The position numbers and the translations under genes were made by a program. A stretch of 64,000 bases of DNA from Allohahella sp002354735 (GTDB lineage: Bacteria; Pseudomonadota; Gammaproteobacteria; Pseudomonadales; Oleiphilaceae). This document shows positions 8,356 through 15,097 of this stretch, piece by piece. Location: positions 124,001-188,000 of the forward strand of contig NZ_CP172312.1 of assembly GCF_047946665.1 (NCBI RefSeq), written 5' to 3'. The notes under the pieces were generated by a model, which was given only the letters and a program-made list of their open reading frames with translations, was not told where the DNA came from and made no database searches. Numbering within the stretch: the first letter of the stretch is position 1; each line of letters starts with the position of its first letter.

Positions 8356-9485
8356 GCAGGCGCGAACATCCTGCTGATACCGCCCAATACAAGGCGCAAA
8401 CCAGCTTCGAACATGGCCAGCGCCGCCGCACCGGCGTGCTGATAACAAACCTCGGTACCCCTGACCAGCCTGACAGGAAGGCGCTCAGACGGTACCTGAA
8501 GGAGTTCCTGAGTGATCCCAGGGTCGTCGAGGTGCCGAGGCTGCTATGGTGGTGCATTCTCAACCTCGTCATACTGAATATCCGTCCCGCGCGCTCAGCT
8601 CGCGCTTACAGGACAGTCTGGACCGACCGCGGCTCGCCGCTGCTCTTCCATACAGTAGACCAGTGCGAGGCGCTCAAGCAGCAGTTGCAGGCTGATTACG
8701 GCGATGATCTCGTGGTTGATTTTGCAATGCGTTACGGCAATCCATCAATCACCAGTAAGTTGACCCGCATGCAGGAAGCTGGTGTCGAGCAGTTGATCGT
8801 GCTGCCTCTGTATCCACAGTACTGTGCTGCCACGACCGGCTCAACCTTCGATGCCATCGCCGCCGACTTCACCCGTCGACGCTGGTTGCCTGCGCTGCAG
8901 TTCATCAACTGCTACCACGATTTTGATCCTTTCATCACGGCTTGTGCAGCTCACATCGAGGCTTATTGGGCCAGGCACGGACGAAGCGAAAAGCTTCTGC
9001 TGTCTTACCATGGCATACCCGCGCGCTATCTCTCCGCTGGCGATCCCTATCATTGTCACTGTCACAAGACCTCACGACTCATTGCAGACAAGCTAGGGAT
9101 CGGTGCTGATGAGTACCTCACCACTTTTCAATCGCGTTTCGGTCGGGAGCCCTGGCTGAAGCCTTACACCGATATTACCCTCAAGTCGCTAGCTTCTGCT
9201 GGCTTGAGGTCGGTACAGGTCTTCTGCCCCGGCTTCGCTGCTGACTGTCTCGAAACGATCGAGGAAATTGGCGAAGAGAACCGTGAGTACTTCATACAGG
9301 CCGGTGGCAGGGAATATGGCTTCATACCCTGCCTGAATGCGGAGGACGGCCATATCGCGGCGCTTTCTCAGCTCGTAGGCAATCATTTGAATGCCTGGAA
9401 GGATGGCGGTGCTCGGGCACCCGACACGGCCTCCACGCGTGAACTCCAGAAATCTTTGGCCAGAGCGCTTCCAGACCCTCAGTAG
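8352..9485 (+). CDS. hemH: Ferrochelatase
   Basis: Inserts Fe2+ into protoporphyrin IX, the last step of heme synthesis. The 377-residue protein shows the family signatures TNLGTPDQPD at the N terminus, YRTVWTDRGSPLL, VLPLYPQYCAATTGSTFDA, LLSYHGIPARY with the metal-site His, GDPYHCHCHKTS, FQSRFGREPWLKPYTD, and CPGFAADCLETIEEI with the acidic face. The TTG start (8352) overlaps the crotonase TGA (TTGA), indicating translational coupling; no strong ribosome site is present. The N terminus is about 30 residues longer and more basic than usual, so a later non-ATG start cannot be excluded. No other heme gene is adjacent. Confidence 0.95.
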   Translation: MSRREHPADTAQYKAQTSFEHGQRRRTGVLITNLGTPDQPDRKALRRYLKEFLSDPRVVEVPRLLWWCILNLVILNIRPARSARAYRTVWTDRGSPLLFHTVDQCEALKQQLQADYGDDLVVDFAMRYGNPSITSKLTRMQEAGVEQLIVLPLYPQYCAATTGSTFDAIAADFTRRRWLPALQFINCYHDFDPFITACAAHIEAYWARHGRSEKLLLSYHGIPARYLSAGDPYHCHCHKTSRLIADKLGIGADEYLTTFQSRFGREPWLKPYTDITLKSLASAGLRSVQVFCPGFAADCLETIEEIGEENREYFIQAGGREYGFIPCLNAEDGHIAALSQLVGNHLNAWKDGGARAPDTASTRELQKSLARALPDPQ

Positions 9486-9533
9486 TCTTAATCCCTCCGC
9501 CTTATCTTTGTAAATTTCGGCATCTTTTCCTGG

Positions 9534-9564
9534 GCGCTTGTAATTGCAGCTGCAATTAGAGCGC
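9534..9564. promoter_or_regulatory. Long palindrome, candidate activator (enhancer) site
   Basis: TAATTGCAGCTGCAATTA (9541-9558) is a perfect 18-bp palindrome, flanked by GCGCT (9534-9538) and AGCGC (9560-9564), which are also complementary. No T-run follows. It lies about 85-100 bp upstream of the -24 element of the sigma-54 promoter at 9640, a typical distance for an enhancer-binding-protein site. It could instead be the transcription end of hemH. Confidence 0.5.
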
Positions 9565-9639
9565 TCATTCGCCTTTCCGCGAGCCTAAAAAAACCCTACG
9601 TTTTTTCAAGCTACTGTTTTTACAGAACTTATAAGATGC

Positions 9640-9655
9640 TGGCTCGTAGCTCGCT
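9640..9655 (+). promoter_or_regulatory. Sigma-54 promoter (P1) of the stress operon
   Basis: TGGCTCGTAGCTCGCT has GG (9641-9642), ten bases, then GC (9653-9654), the strict sigma-54 spacing. It matches TGGCACG-N4-TTGCW except for one -24 base and the -12 T-to-C change (TCGC). The predicted start near 9666 leaves a leader of about 57 nt before the ATG at 9723. The same TCGC variant occurs at the DUF1328 and csbD promoters. Confidence 0.65.
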
Positions 9656-9722
9656 ATGTAACTGCGTATTGAACGGGGTGTGGTAGAGGCTGAGCAGGAG
9701 CACAGCTTGCATTCGCCACACC

Positions 9723-10055
9723 ATGGAACGAACCAGCAGGCTCTACATAATGAACGCGCACAGATTCAAAAGATTCTCCGGTGCCCGGATGGCGAAACAT
9801 ACAGTTTTTCCCGTCGGCGCACTCCTCATTCTAGTTCTAGGTCACAGTAACGGCCTGGAGAGCATGAGTTCGGGAGCTTCGATCAAACTAAATGGCGATG
9901 TTTTTGGCAAGCAAGCCGAAGCATCACAGCGCGAACAATATGTTGAGTTGATAGGTTCTATCGATAGCGTTCTTTCCGGCCTGGGTAGTAAGGCGAAGCA
10001 CCTCGCAGATGACACGCTTGATTACCTCGAGTCAGGTCAGGCGTCCGATTCGTGA
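9723..10055 (+). CDS. Hypothetical small protein with a hydrophobic N-terminal segment
   Basis: A 110-residue ORF with no family I recognise. Residues about 23-42 (MAKHTVFPVGALLILVLGHS) look like a signal sequence or membrane anchor preceded by basic residues; the remainder (about 45-110) is hydrophilic and helical, with SIDSVLSGLGSKAKHLADD. In-frame starts at 9750 (ATG) and 9789 (ATG) are possible; the last would give a conventional signal peptide. It is the first gene after sigma-54 promoter P1 and is followed by two genes for stress-type helical proteins without an intervening terminator, which supports it being expressed. Confidence 0.5.
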   Translation: MERTSRLYIMNAHRFKRFSGARMAKHTVFPVGALLILVLGHSNGLESMSSGASIKLNGDVFGKQAEASQREQYVELIGSIDSVLSGLGSKAKHLADDTLDYLESGQASDS

Positions 10056-10138
10056 TTCTGGCGGCGAATGCCGTCCAGCGACCGTGGCACTAGCTCGATT
10101 ATTCCTGAGCTCAATTTTGGATAGACTGGAGATTTGGT

Positions 10139-10714
10139 ATGACAACAACGACCCGAGACACCGAAAATAAGTCCCGACCAAACAGCAACGATACCCTGAA
10201 CGCTGGAGCGGCGGCCGGCAAAGCCGGTGGTGCGCAGAATTCCACGGCCAATCAGGCAGGGGCCAACCAGAGCGGCAACACTCAGAACAGTGGAAGCCAG
10301 AATGCCCGTAACCAGGGTGGCGGTCAGGCCGATGTGAAGCAGGAAGGCAACCGAATTATTGAAGAAGGTAAGCATGCAATCGCTGACATGGCTGCACAAA
10401 AGAAGAACGAAGCCGCTGGCCGTGTTCAGGGTTTCTCTTCAGCGCTTGATCGTGCCGCTGACGAATTGGCAGAAGAAAATGAAGTCGTAGCTGGCTACAT
10501 GAGCGACGCCGCGCGGCAGCTGTCCGGTGTCGGCGAGCGCATCAAGAACACCGAACCGGCCGATATGCTGCGACAGCTCGAAGACGCAACGAGACGCTAT
10601 CCCGGTGTGGTGATTGGTTGCGCCGCAGCTGCAGCTTTTCTGTTTGCACGCTTCGCCCAGAGCTCAAGCCAGCACGCTGCCCAGACATCCCAGCAGCCGC
10701 GTTCACGTCACTGA
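10139..10714 (+). CDS. ElaB/YqjD-like tail-anchored stress protein
   Basis: A 191-residue protein in three parts. Residues 1-65 are low-complexity (Asn, Gln, Gly, Ser, Ala) and presumably disordered. Residues about 66-150 are amphipathic helix rich in Ala, Glu and Lys (KHAIADMAAQKKNEAAGRV, GYMSDAARQLSGVGERIKN). Near the C terminus, YPGVVIGCAAAAAFLFARF (about 155-173) is a single membrane segment followed by a short Gln/Ser/Arg tail. This layout is that of ElaB/YqjD and DUF883-type inner-membrane proteins, some of which bind ribosomes in stationary phase; homology is only suggested. The ribosome site GGAG lies seven bases before the ATG. It is the second gene of the P1 operon. Confidence 0.75.
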   Translation: MTTTTRDTENKSRPNSNDTLNAGAAAGKAGGAQNSTANQAGANQSGNTQNSGSQNARNQGGGQADVKQEGNRIIEEGKHAIADMAAQKKNEAAGRVQGFSSALDRAADELAEENEVVAGYMSDAARQLSGVGERIKNTEPADMLRQLEDATRRYPGVVIGCAAAAAFLFARFAQSSSQHAAQTSQQPRSRH

Positions 10715-10723
10715 GCTGATCAT

Positions 10724-10747
10724 CGGGCTGCCACCGCGTGCAGCCCG
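10724..10747 (+). repeat. GC-rich intergenic hairpin in the stress operon
   Basis: CGGGCTGC (10724-10731), loop CACCGCGT, and GCAGCCCG (10740-10747) form a perfect 8-bp stem. It sits between the two tail-anchored protein genes, with no T-run after it, so a role in mRNA stability or partial termination is more likely than full termination. The next ribosome site, AAGGAG, follows. Confidence 0.55.
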
Positions 10748-10779
10748 TCAAGATATCTGACTGAAAAAGGAGTTCAATA

Positions 10780-11691
10780 ATGGCTATTCAGGACAAACAT
10801 CAACAGTCAAAGTCGGCATCGCAGACGCCGAATTCAGAATTACTTCGCAAGAATGCCCGCGGCATCGATGAAAAGACGACATCCGCTAATCGGGATCAGC
10901 TGTCCAACCTGGATATGAATAATCCTGGTGGTAACGCCCAGCCCCGGTGGGAAACTCCGACCTCAGGGTCTCCGCTGGCCACGCCATCAGCGGCCTCATC
11001 CGGCTATCACGGTGGTGATCGAGGTGAGCGCCATGATGGACGTGCGGCCGATATAAATGGTTGGACAGGCGAAGATCCGTCGCAGCGGACAGATCAATTG
11101 CCAGATCGTGGCAATCAAAAGGTACAGCTTGATACCAGTGGGTCGGTAAGCGGCTCATCTGGGTCAAAATCCGATTCAGGCCTCCGCTCGTCTATGGGCG
11201 ACGCGGCGGATAGTGTCAAGGATAAGGCTGGTGAACTCAAGAACAAGGCAGGTGAACTGATGAGCAATTCAAATACAACTTCCAACTCGGGTTCCGCTGG
11301 TATGAAGAGCAAAGCCGAAGATCTCAGAAACAAGGCCGAACACACAGCCGAGGATTTCAGAGACAAGGCCGGCAACCTGGCTCACGATGCCAGAGAGTCT
11401 GCAAACAGAGCAGGGCATGCGGTTCACGAGCAGTACAGAACCGGCACGAGAAAGGCCAAGCAGCAGGTCAGCCGTGCTCGGTCAAGAATCTCTGAAACCA
11501 TTGACCAGAACCCACTGGCACTCGTGGCCATTGGCGTAGGCATAGGTGCTGCCCTCGGCCTGCTCCTGCCATCGACCAGGCGCGAGGATAGAATCATGGG
11601 TGCTCAGCGCGATCGGCTGAAAAACCAGTTGATGGATGCCAGCGCACAGCAGTTGCGTCAGGCTCGACAGCATTTGGAAGAGACTCACTGA
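10780..11691 (+). CDS. LEA-like, tail-anchored helical stress protein
   Basis: A 303-residue hydrophilic protein. The first 145 residues are Gly/Ser/Asp/Gln-rich and probably disordered. Residues about 146-235 contain repeated 11-residue-like amphipathic units rich in Lys, Ala, Glu and Asp (DKAGELKNKAGEL, KAEDLRNKAEHTAEDFRDKA), resembling group 3 LEA desiccation proteins and apolipoprotein-type repeats. A membrane segment follows at about 244-263 (NPLALVAIGVGIGAALGLLL), then a basic helical tail. The organisation parallels ElaB/YqjD/DUF883 proteins. AAGGAG precedes the ATG by eight bases. It is the third gene of the P1 operon, with a stem-loop terminator immediately after it. A membrane-protective role in stress is inferred. 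Confidence 0.78.
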   Translation: MAIQDKHQQSKSASQTPNSELLRKNARGIDEKTTSANRDQLSNLDMNNPGGNAQPRWETPTSGSPLATPSAASSGYHGGDRGERHDGRAADINGWTGEDPSQRTDQLPDRGNQKVQLDTSGSVSGSSGSKSDSGLRSSMGDAADSVKDKAGELKNKAGELMSNSNTTSNSGSAGMKSKAEDLRNKAEHTAEDFRDKAGNLAHDARESANRAGHAVHEQYRTGTRKAKQQVSRARSRISETIDQNPLALVAIGVGIGAALGLLLPSTRREDRIMGAQRDRLKNQLMDASAQQLRQARQHLEETH

Positions 11692-11712
11692 GCTTTGTGA
11701 GGTCTTTATCAG

Positions 11713-11745
11713 AAGGACGTTCCGTAAGGACGTCCTTTATCTGTT
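11713..11745 (+). terminator. Stem-loop terminator of the stress operon
   Basis: AAGGACGT (11713-11720), nine-base loop, ACGTCCTT (11730-11737), then TTATCTGTTT. It has an 8-bp stem and a modest T-rich tail, located 21 bp after the LEA-like gene. Confidence 0.65.
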
Positions 11746-11808
11746 TAATGGAGCTTTTCTGCAAAGACGGGTACACTCGGAACCAGTCTAAACTGTGGAA
11801 GCTCCGTT

Positions 11809-13125
11809 TTGTTGAATATATTGCTTGTTGACGATGATCACGCCTTTTCCGAGGCTTTCAGTGAGATGATTGAGATGCTGGGACACCACGCAACGCTCGC
11901 TCACAGTGTTGCTGAAGCCAAGCAGGCACTTGCTGTCGAACAATTCGATCTCGGCCTTCTGGATTTGATGTTGCCGGATGGTAGCGGACTCGAACTGCTC
12001 GACGAGATGTCGAAGGGCCAGCGCGCGACTCATCTTGCCATTATCACTGGCCACCCGGTTGTGAAAGCACAAGTGCGCACGCTGTGTGGTCCGCATATTT
12101 CATATCTCACCAAACCTATTTCTCTCGATCAGATCAAGAGTCTACTCGCCAAGGCTGGTGACAAGGCGCAATCTGATGATGGCCTGCATTTCGACTGCCT
12201 CGTCGGTGAGTCTGAGGTGATGAAGAAGCTCTATAAGACGATAGAGCGAGTAGCCGACAGCGGGGCGAACGTCATGCTGTTGGGCGAGAGTGGAGTAGGC
12301 AAGGAGCTTGTGGCCAGAGCGATTCACAACTGTGCTACACCGAGCGGTGCCTTTGTCGCTGCCAACTGTGGGGCCTTCTCACGAGAGTTGATTGGTAGCG
12401 AGCTCTTTGGTCACGAGAAAGGCTCATTTACGGGTGCAATCGCTCGTAAAGGTGGTCTCTTCGAGCGTGCAGACCAGGGCACACTCTTCCTCGATGAAGT
12501 GACTGAAATGCCTCTGGATCTGCAGCCAACCCTGTTGCGAACACTCGAAACCGGCATGGTTTTGCGGGTCGGCGGCACAAAGGAGCTGCCGGTACAATGC
12601 CGCGTCATTTCGGCAACTAATCGTTCGCCTCAGGAAATTGCCGAAAAAAATTGTCTTCGAGAAGACATTTACTATCGTCTGGCCGTATTCCCTATCACGA
12701 TTCCGCCGCTTAGGGAACGCAGAGGTGATATTCCCCTGCTGGCGAGGCATTTCCTGAAGGAGCTCAATGAGCGTGGCGGCACTTCACTGCAGTTGCCAGA
12801 GCGGGATATGGCTAAGTTGCAGGCTTACGATTGGCCTGGCAACGTGCGTGAACTAAGGCACACCATTCATCGCGCCTACATTATGTCTGATCCGGACTCT
12901 AACGAGATAGAGTTCCCTGAGCAGCTTGCGTCGCCATTTTCCAGTGAAGAGATTGCGCCGACTGGACTACGGGTTGGTACGACGATAGAAGACACAGAGC
13001 GACAGTTGATTCTTATGACTGTTGAAGAGCTCGGTGGAGACAAGCGAAAGGCGGCCGAGATGCTCGGTGTGAGTCTGAAAACTTTGTACAACCGTTTGAA
13101 TCAATACGAGAGAGTAAAGGAATGA
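11809..13125 (+). CDS. NtrC-family sigma-54-dependent response regulator
   Basis: A 438-residue enhancer-binding protein. Residues 1-120 are a receiver (VDDD at 7-10; phosphoacceptor D52 in LLDLMLPDG; KP at about 104-105). The AAA+ domain (about 132-360) has Walker A GESGVGKE, the sigma-54 contact loop as GSFTGA (Ser for the commoner Ala), Walker B GTLFLDEVTEMP, and the R-finger region REDIYYRL. The C-terminal Fis-type helix-turn-helix is GGDKRKAAEMLGVSLKTLYNRL (about 408-430, with the last helix for DNA recognition). The start is TTG at 11809 (or 11812), with GGAAG seven bases upstream. The 88-residue H-box protein overlaps the stop by 4 nt and takes the position where a sensor kinase gene usually stands. 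It is the obvious candidate activator of the three sigma-54 promoters nearby. Confidence 0.93.
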   Translation: MLNILLVDDDHAFSEAFSEMIEMLGHHATLAHSVAEAKQALAVEQFDLGLLDLMLPDGSGLELLDEMSKGQRATHLAIITGHPVVKAQVRTLCGPHISYLTKPISLDQIKSLLAKAGDKAQSDDGLHFDCLVGESEVMKKLYKTIERVADSGANVMLLGESGVGKELVARAIHNCATPSGAFVAANCGAFSRELIGSELFGHEKGSFTGAIARKGGLFERADQGTLFLDEVTEMPLDLQPTLLRTLETGMVLRVGGTKELPVQCRVISATNRSPQEIAEKNCLREDIYYRLAVFPITIPPLRERRGDIPLLARHFLKELNERGGTSLQLPERDMAKLQAYDWPGNVRELRHTIHRAYIMSDPDSNEIEFPEQLASPFSSEEIAPTGLRVGTTIEDTERQLILMTVEELGGDKRKAAEMLGVSLKTLYNRLNQYERVKE

Positions 13126-13388
13126 GCAGTGACGATTCGCTCGACAAGTCCCTGGTGGACCAGTGCCGAAGTGATGCCAATCAGTTGCATGAGCTTCGAA
13201 ATATTGTCAATGCGATATCGATGAACACCGAAGTGGCTAAACTCAAGATCGAAAACTCGCAGTCCAGTCAGGAGGTATTCGAAAACCTCAACCGGATTCT
13301 GAACGAGTGCAAGAAGTTCAGCTCTATCGTGTCACTGCTCAGGCAGCAGGTCGATATCTCTGACAAGACCAATCAGAATTCTCGCTAA
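13122..13388 (+). CDS. Orphan histidine-phosphotransfer (HisKA/DHp-like) hairpin protein
   Basis: An 88-residue protein whose centre resembles only the dimerisation/phosphoacceptor part of a histidine kinase. Residues 20-45 contain an H-box-like LHELRNIVNAIS with H23 followed by E, as in HELRN/HELRT of HisKA. A second helix (residues about 52-78, VFENLNRILNECKKF...) corresponds to the return helix. No ATPase boxes (N, G1, G2) follow before the stop. ATGA overlap with the NtrC-type regulator indicates coupled translation. It could pass phosphate to that receiver, dephosphorylate it, or bind it without catalysis. It is not an obvious pseudogene: the frame is clean, and no remnants of a catalytic domain are seen downstream, where the opposite-strand gene begins. 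Confidence 0.75.
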   Translation: MSSDDSLDKSLVDQCRSDANQLHELRNIVNAISMNTEVAKLKIENSQSSQEVFENLNRILNECKKFSSIVSLLRQQVDISDKTNQNSR

Positions 13389-13663
13389 TCGCTTCGTTGC
13401 TCGCCGATTGCCTTGTCGACGAGAAGTCTGCATTTGCCGCAGTCGTCGGCCACTGATTGCAAATCCGCCAATACATGCTTCAGATCTTCGGCCGTACTAA
13501 TTTTGGTTCTGGCCGCTTCTGTCGCTAGGTATATTCTTCGAATCTGCTCTTCCAATTTCGCGAGCGTATAGCTGCGGATATCGGCAATACGAGATGGACT
13601 AATTGGCTGGTGGGGATCGGGGTAGTATGAGTTCCGGTTATTTTTTTTCTTGATGGCAACCAT
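13385..13663 (-). CDS. Hypothetical small helical protein
   Basis: A 92-residue protein with no family recognised. The N-terminal 25 residues are basic and Asn/Pro-rich (VAIKKKNNRNSYYP), followed by two predicted helices (about 30-55 and 60-88) with a DDCGKC segment. The ATG at 13663 has GGAGAAG directly upstream; a longer frame reaching 13729 lacks such a site. The stop codon overlaps the stop of the H-box protein on the other strand by 4 nt, so the two mRNAs are antisense at their ends. Confidence 0.6.
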   Translation of the reverse strand: MVAIKKKNNRNSYYPDPHQPISPSRIADIRSYTLAKLEEQIRRIYLATEAARTKISTAEDLKHVLADLQSVADDCGKCRLLVDKAIGEQRSD

Positions 13664-13754
13664 AACTTCTCCGCGAAGCTGTGTATGGAGCGTCCGAAAT
13701 TTTACTGTACTGATACTACGCCGACTCAACTGGCAGGGTTATAATATAGTTTAA

Positions 13755-14519
13755 TTAATTTGTAGTACGATCGATGCTGTCCTGTGCGGTTGCGTGCTCG
13801 CTAGGCAGCCAGGAGATATCGAGGTTGTAATATCGATCCTTGAACTCGCTCATCTTTAGCAGAGCGGGCTTGTCGTGAATCACAACCCGTCGCGACCGAA
13901 ATGAGAGCAAGCCTTGTTCGCGGAAATTGCTCAGTATCCGATTGACGTACACGGGCGTCAGGCCCACTGCATCAGCCATGATTTCCTGGGAGATCGGCGC
14001 ATCGAACTCAAGTGTCTCATGGTCAGAGAACAGGTTGAGCCGAGCATGGATCTGTAATATCAGGAGCGCGAGGCGATTTTCCGCAGACATCCGTCCGATG
14101 GCCCGGAGGCGATCGATTAGAACCGTGTTGTCGAGCATGCCAAAGGCATAGATGAGCGATGTAAGCCTTGCGGACTGCGAAAACAGTTCACTGAATCCTG
14201 ATTTCGGGAAAGGGCAGAGTACACTGTCGGACACGGCCATGAGGCTATAGGGTGTTTCCCCGAGCCCGAGTGTCATGGCATTGACGAGGTCGCCGGGAAA
14301 ATGGAAGTTAAGCACAATTCGCCCGCCGTCGCTGTGCTCGCAATAGGAAATAGCCAGACCTTCCTTGATGACATACAGGTTTTCGACTGATCGGTCCTGA
14401 CTGAAGATCACTTCCCGCTTCCGGTACGTACACTCTTCTTTCTCAAGATGCTTGAGTGTTTCGCGCTCCTCGGCGGTAAGTTCTATAAAGTGCGAAAACT
14501 TTTCAACGATGCAGCTCAT
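13755..14519 (-). CDS. Crp/Fnr-family transcription regulator
   Basis: A 254-residue regulator. Residues about 25-145 form the cyclic-nucleotide-binding fold (CTYRKREVIFSQDRSVENLYVIKEG, NFHFPGDLVNAM), joined by a long dimer helix (LIDRLRAIGRMSAENRLALLIL) to a winged helix-turn-helix at about 180-225 (SQEIMADAVGLTPVYVNRIL). There is no cluster of N-terminal Cys as in FNR, and the cAMP-contact residues of CRP are not evident, so the ligand is unknown. The gene faces the NtrC module and lies downstream of the DUF1328 terminator. In this setting it may tie the stress cluster to a metabolic or redox signal (inference). Confidence 0.88.
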   Translation of the reverse strand: MSCIVEKFSHFIELTAEERETLKHLEKEECTYRKREVIFSQDRSVENLYVIKEGLAISYCEHSDGGRIVLNFHFPGDLVNAMTLGLGETPYSLMAVSDSVLCPFPKSGFSELFSQSARLTSLIYAFGMLDNTVLIDRLRAIGRMSAENRLALLILQIHARLNLFSDHETLEFDAPISQEIMADAVGLTPVYVNRILSNFREQGLLSFRSRRVVIHDKPALLKMSEFKDRYYNLDISWLPSEHATAQDSIDRTTN

Positions 14520-14623
14520 GATTTCCGTGCAGAATTGTTTGGGTGGAGAGGTAGCCGTGTTGCGGGCAGATGGGAACTGACGCTATAAATAGCATTCTTT
14601 TACGGAAAGGTCACGATTGGGCA

Positions 14624-14650
14624 ATAAAAAGGCCTCACGAGGAGGCCTAT
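14624..14650 (-). terminator. Rho-independent terminator of the DUF1328 gene
   Basis: AGGCCTC (14630-14636) and GAGGCCT (14642-14648) form a stem with a five-base loop. Read on the minus strand it is followed by TTTTTATTG. It lies 20 bp beyond the DUF1328 stop. Confidence 0.8.
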
Positions 14651-14669
14651 TTTAAACTAGTTTATACCG

Positions 14670-14840
14670 TTATAAGCGCCGGCCTTTTGCGAAGTGCATA
14701 ATGACGGAAATAACCAGTGCTACCAGGAATACGAAGAACAGGATCTGAGCGATACTGGACGAAGCGCCCGCAACACCGCCGAAACCCATTGCACCTGCGA
14801 TAATTGCTACGATGAAAAATACCAGGGCCCAATACAACAT
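14670..14840 (-). CDS. DUF1328 small membrane protein (YtjA-like)
   Basis: A 56-residue protein almost entirely made of two membrane helices: MLYWALVFFIVAIIAGAMGF, a Gly/Ala/Ser turn, and ILFFVFLVALVISVIMHF with a basic AKGRRL end. This is the DUF1328/YtjA pattern. AAGGAG lies eight bases before the ATG, a sigma-54 promoter about 60 bp upstream, and a clear terminator follows, so this is a self-contained transcription unit. Members of the family are commonly seen with stress genes; no biochemical function is established that I know of. Confidence 0.9.
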   Translation of the reverse strand: MLYWALVFFIVAIIAGAMGFGGVAGASSSIAQILFFVFLVALVISVIMHFAKGRRL

Positions 14841-14898
14841 AATACACTCCTTGCGTTGCTTTTTTTGATATTGAGTTGCTCCTCAATACTTTCTTCTA

Positions 14899-14914
14899 TG
14901 CGATTAGAGTGCCT
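14899..14914 (-). promoter_or_regulatory. Sigma-54 promoter (P2) of the DUF1328 gene
   Basis: Read on the minus strand: AGGCACTCTAATCGCA, with GG-N10-GC spacing (GG complement at 14912-14913, GC at 14900-14901). Relative to consensus it differs at the first -24 base, the last (G) position of the -24 block, and the -12 T (TCGC). The predicted start near 14888 gives a 48-nt leader. Confidence 0.7.
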
Positions 14915-15097
14915 GATTTAGAAAAATATATGAAAAACAATTCATTAACATATTTCTTGGCACCGGAATCCGCAGCTGGCTCGTATCTACTTTTGTCATT
15001 AGTTCTCTCAAATGCTTTTTCCATGTAAGAAGTACATACGGAGCGCCAGAACCATTTTCTTTATCATGCTCAGCAGTCCCAGATAGAAGGTATGTGA

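Noticed and set aside
10085..10100. TGGCACTAGCTCGATT before the ElaB/YqjD-like gene as a fourth sigma-54 promoter
   Set aside because: The -24 box is perfect, but GG-to-GC spacing is not kept (no GC at N10; the -12 part reads TCGAT one base too close).
14662..14886. 74-residue Arg/Cys-rich ORF on the minus strand
   Set aside because: It is the wrong frame over the DUF1328 gene, which has the ribosome site, promoter and terminator.
14958..14974. TGGCACCGGAATCCGCA before the hybrid kinase gene as a sigma-54 promoter
   Set aside because: GG and GC are 11 bases apart instead of the strict 10, so I do not count it, although a suboptimal site is possible.
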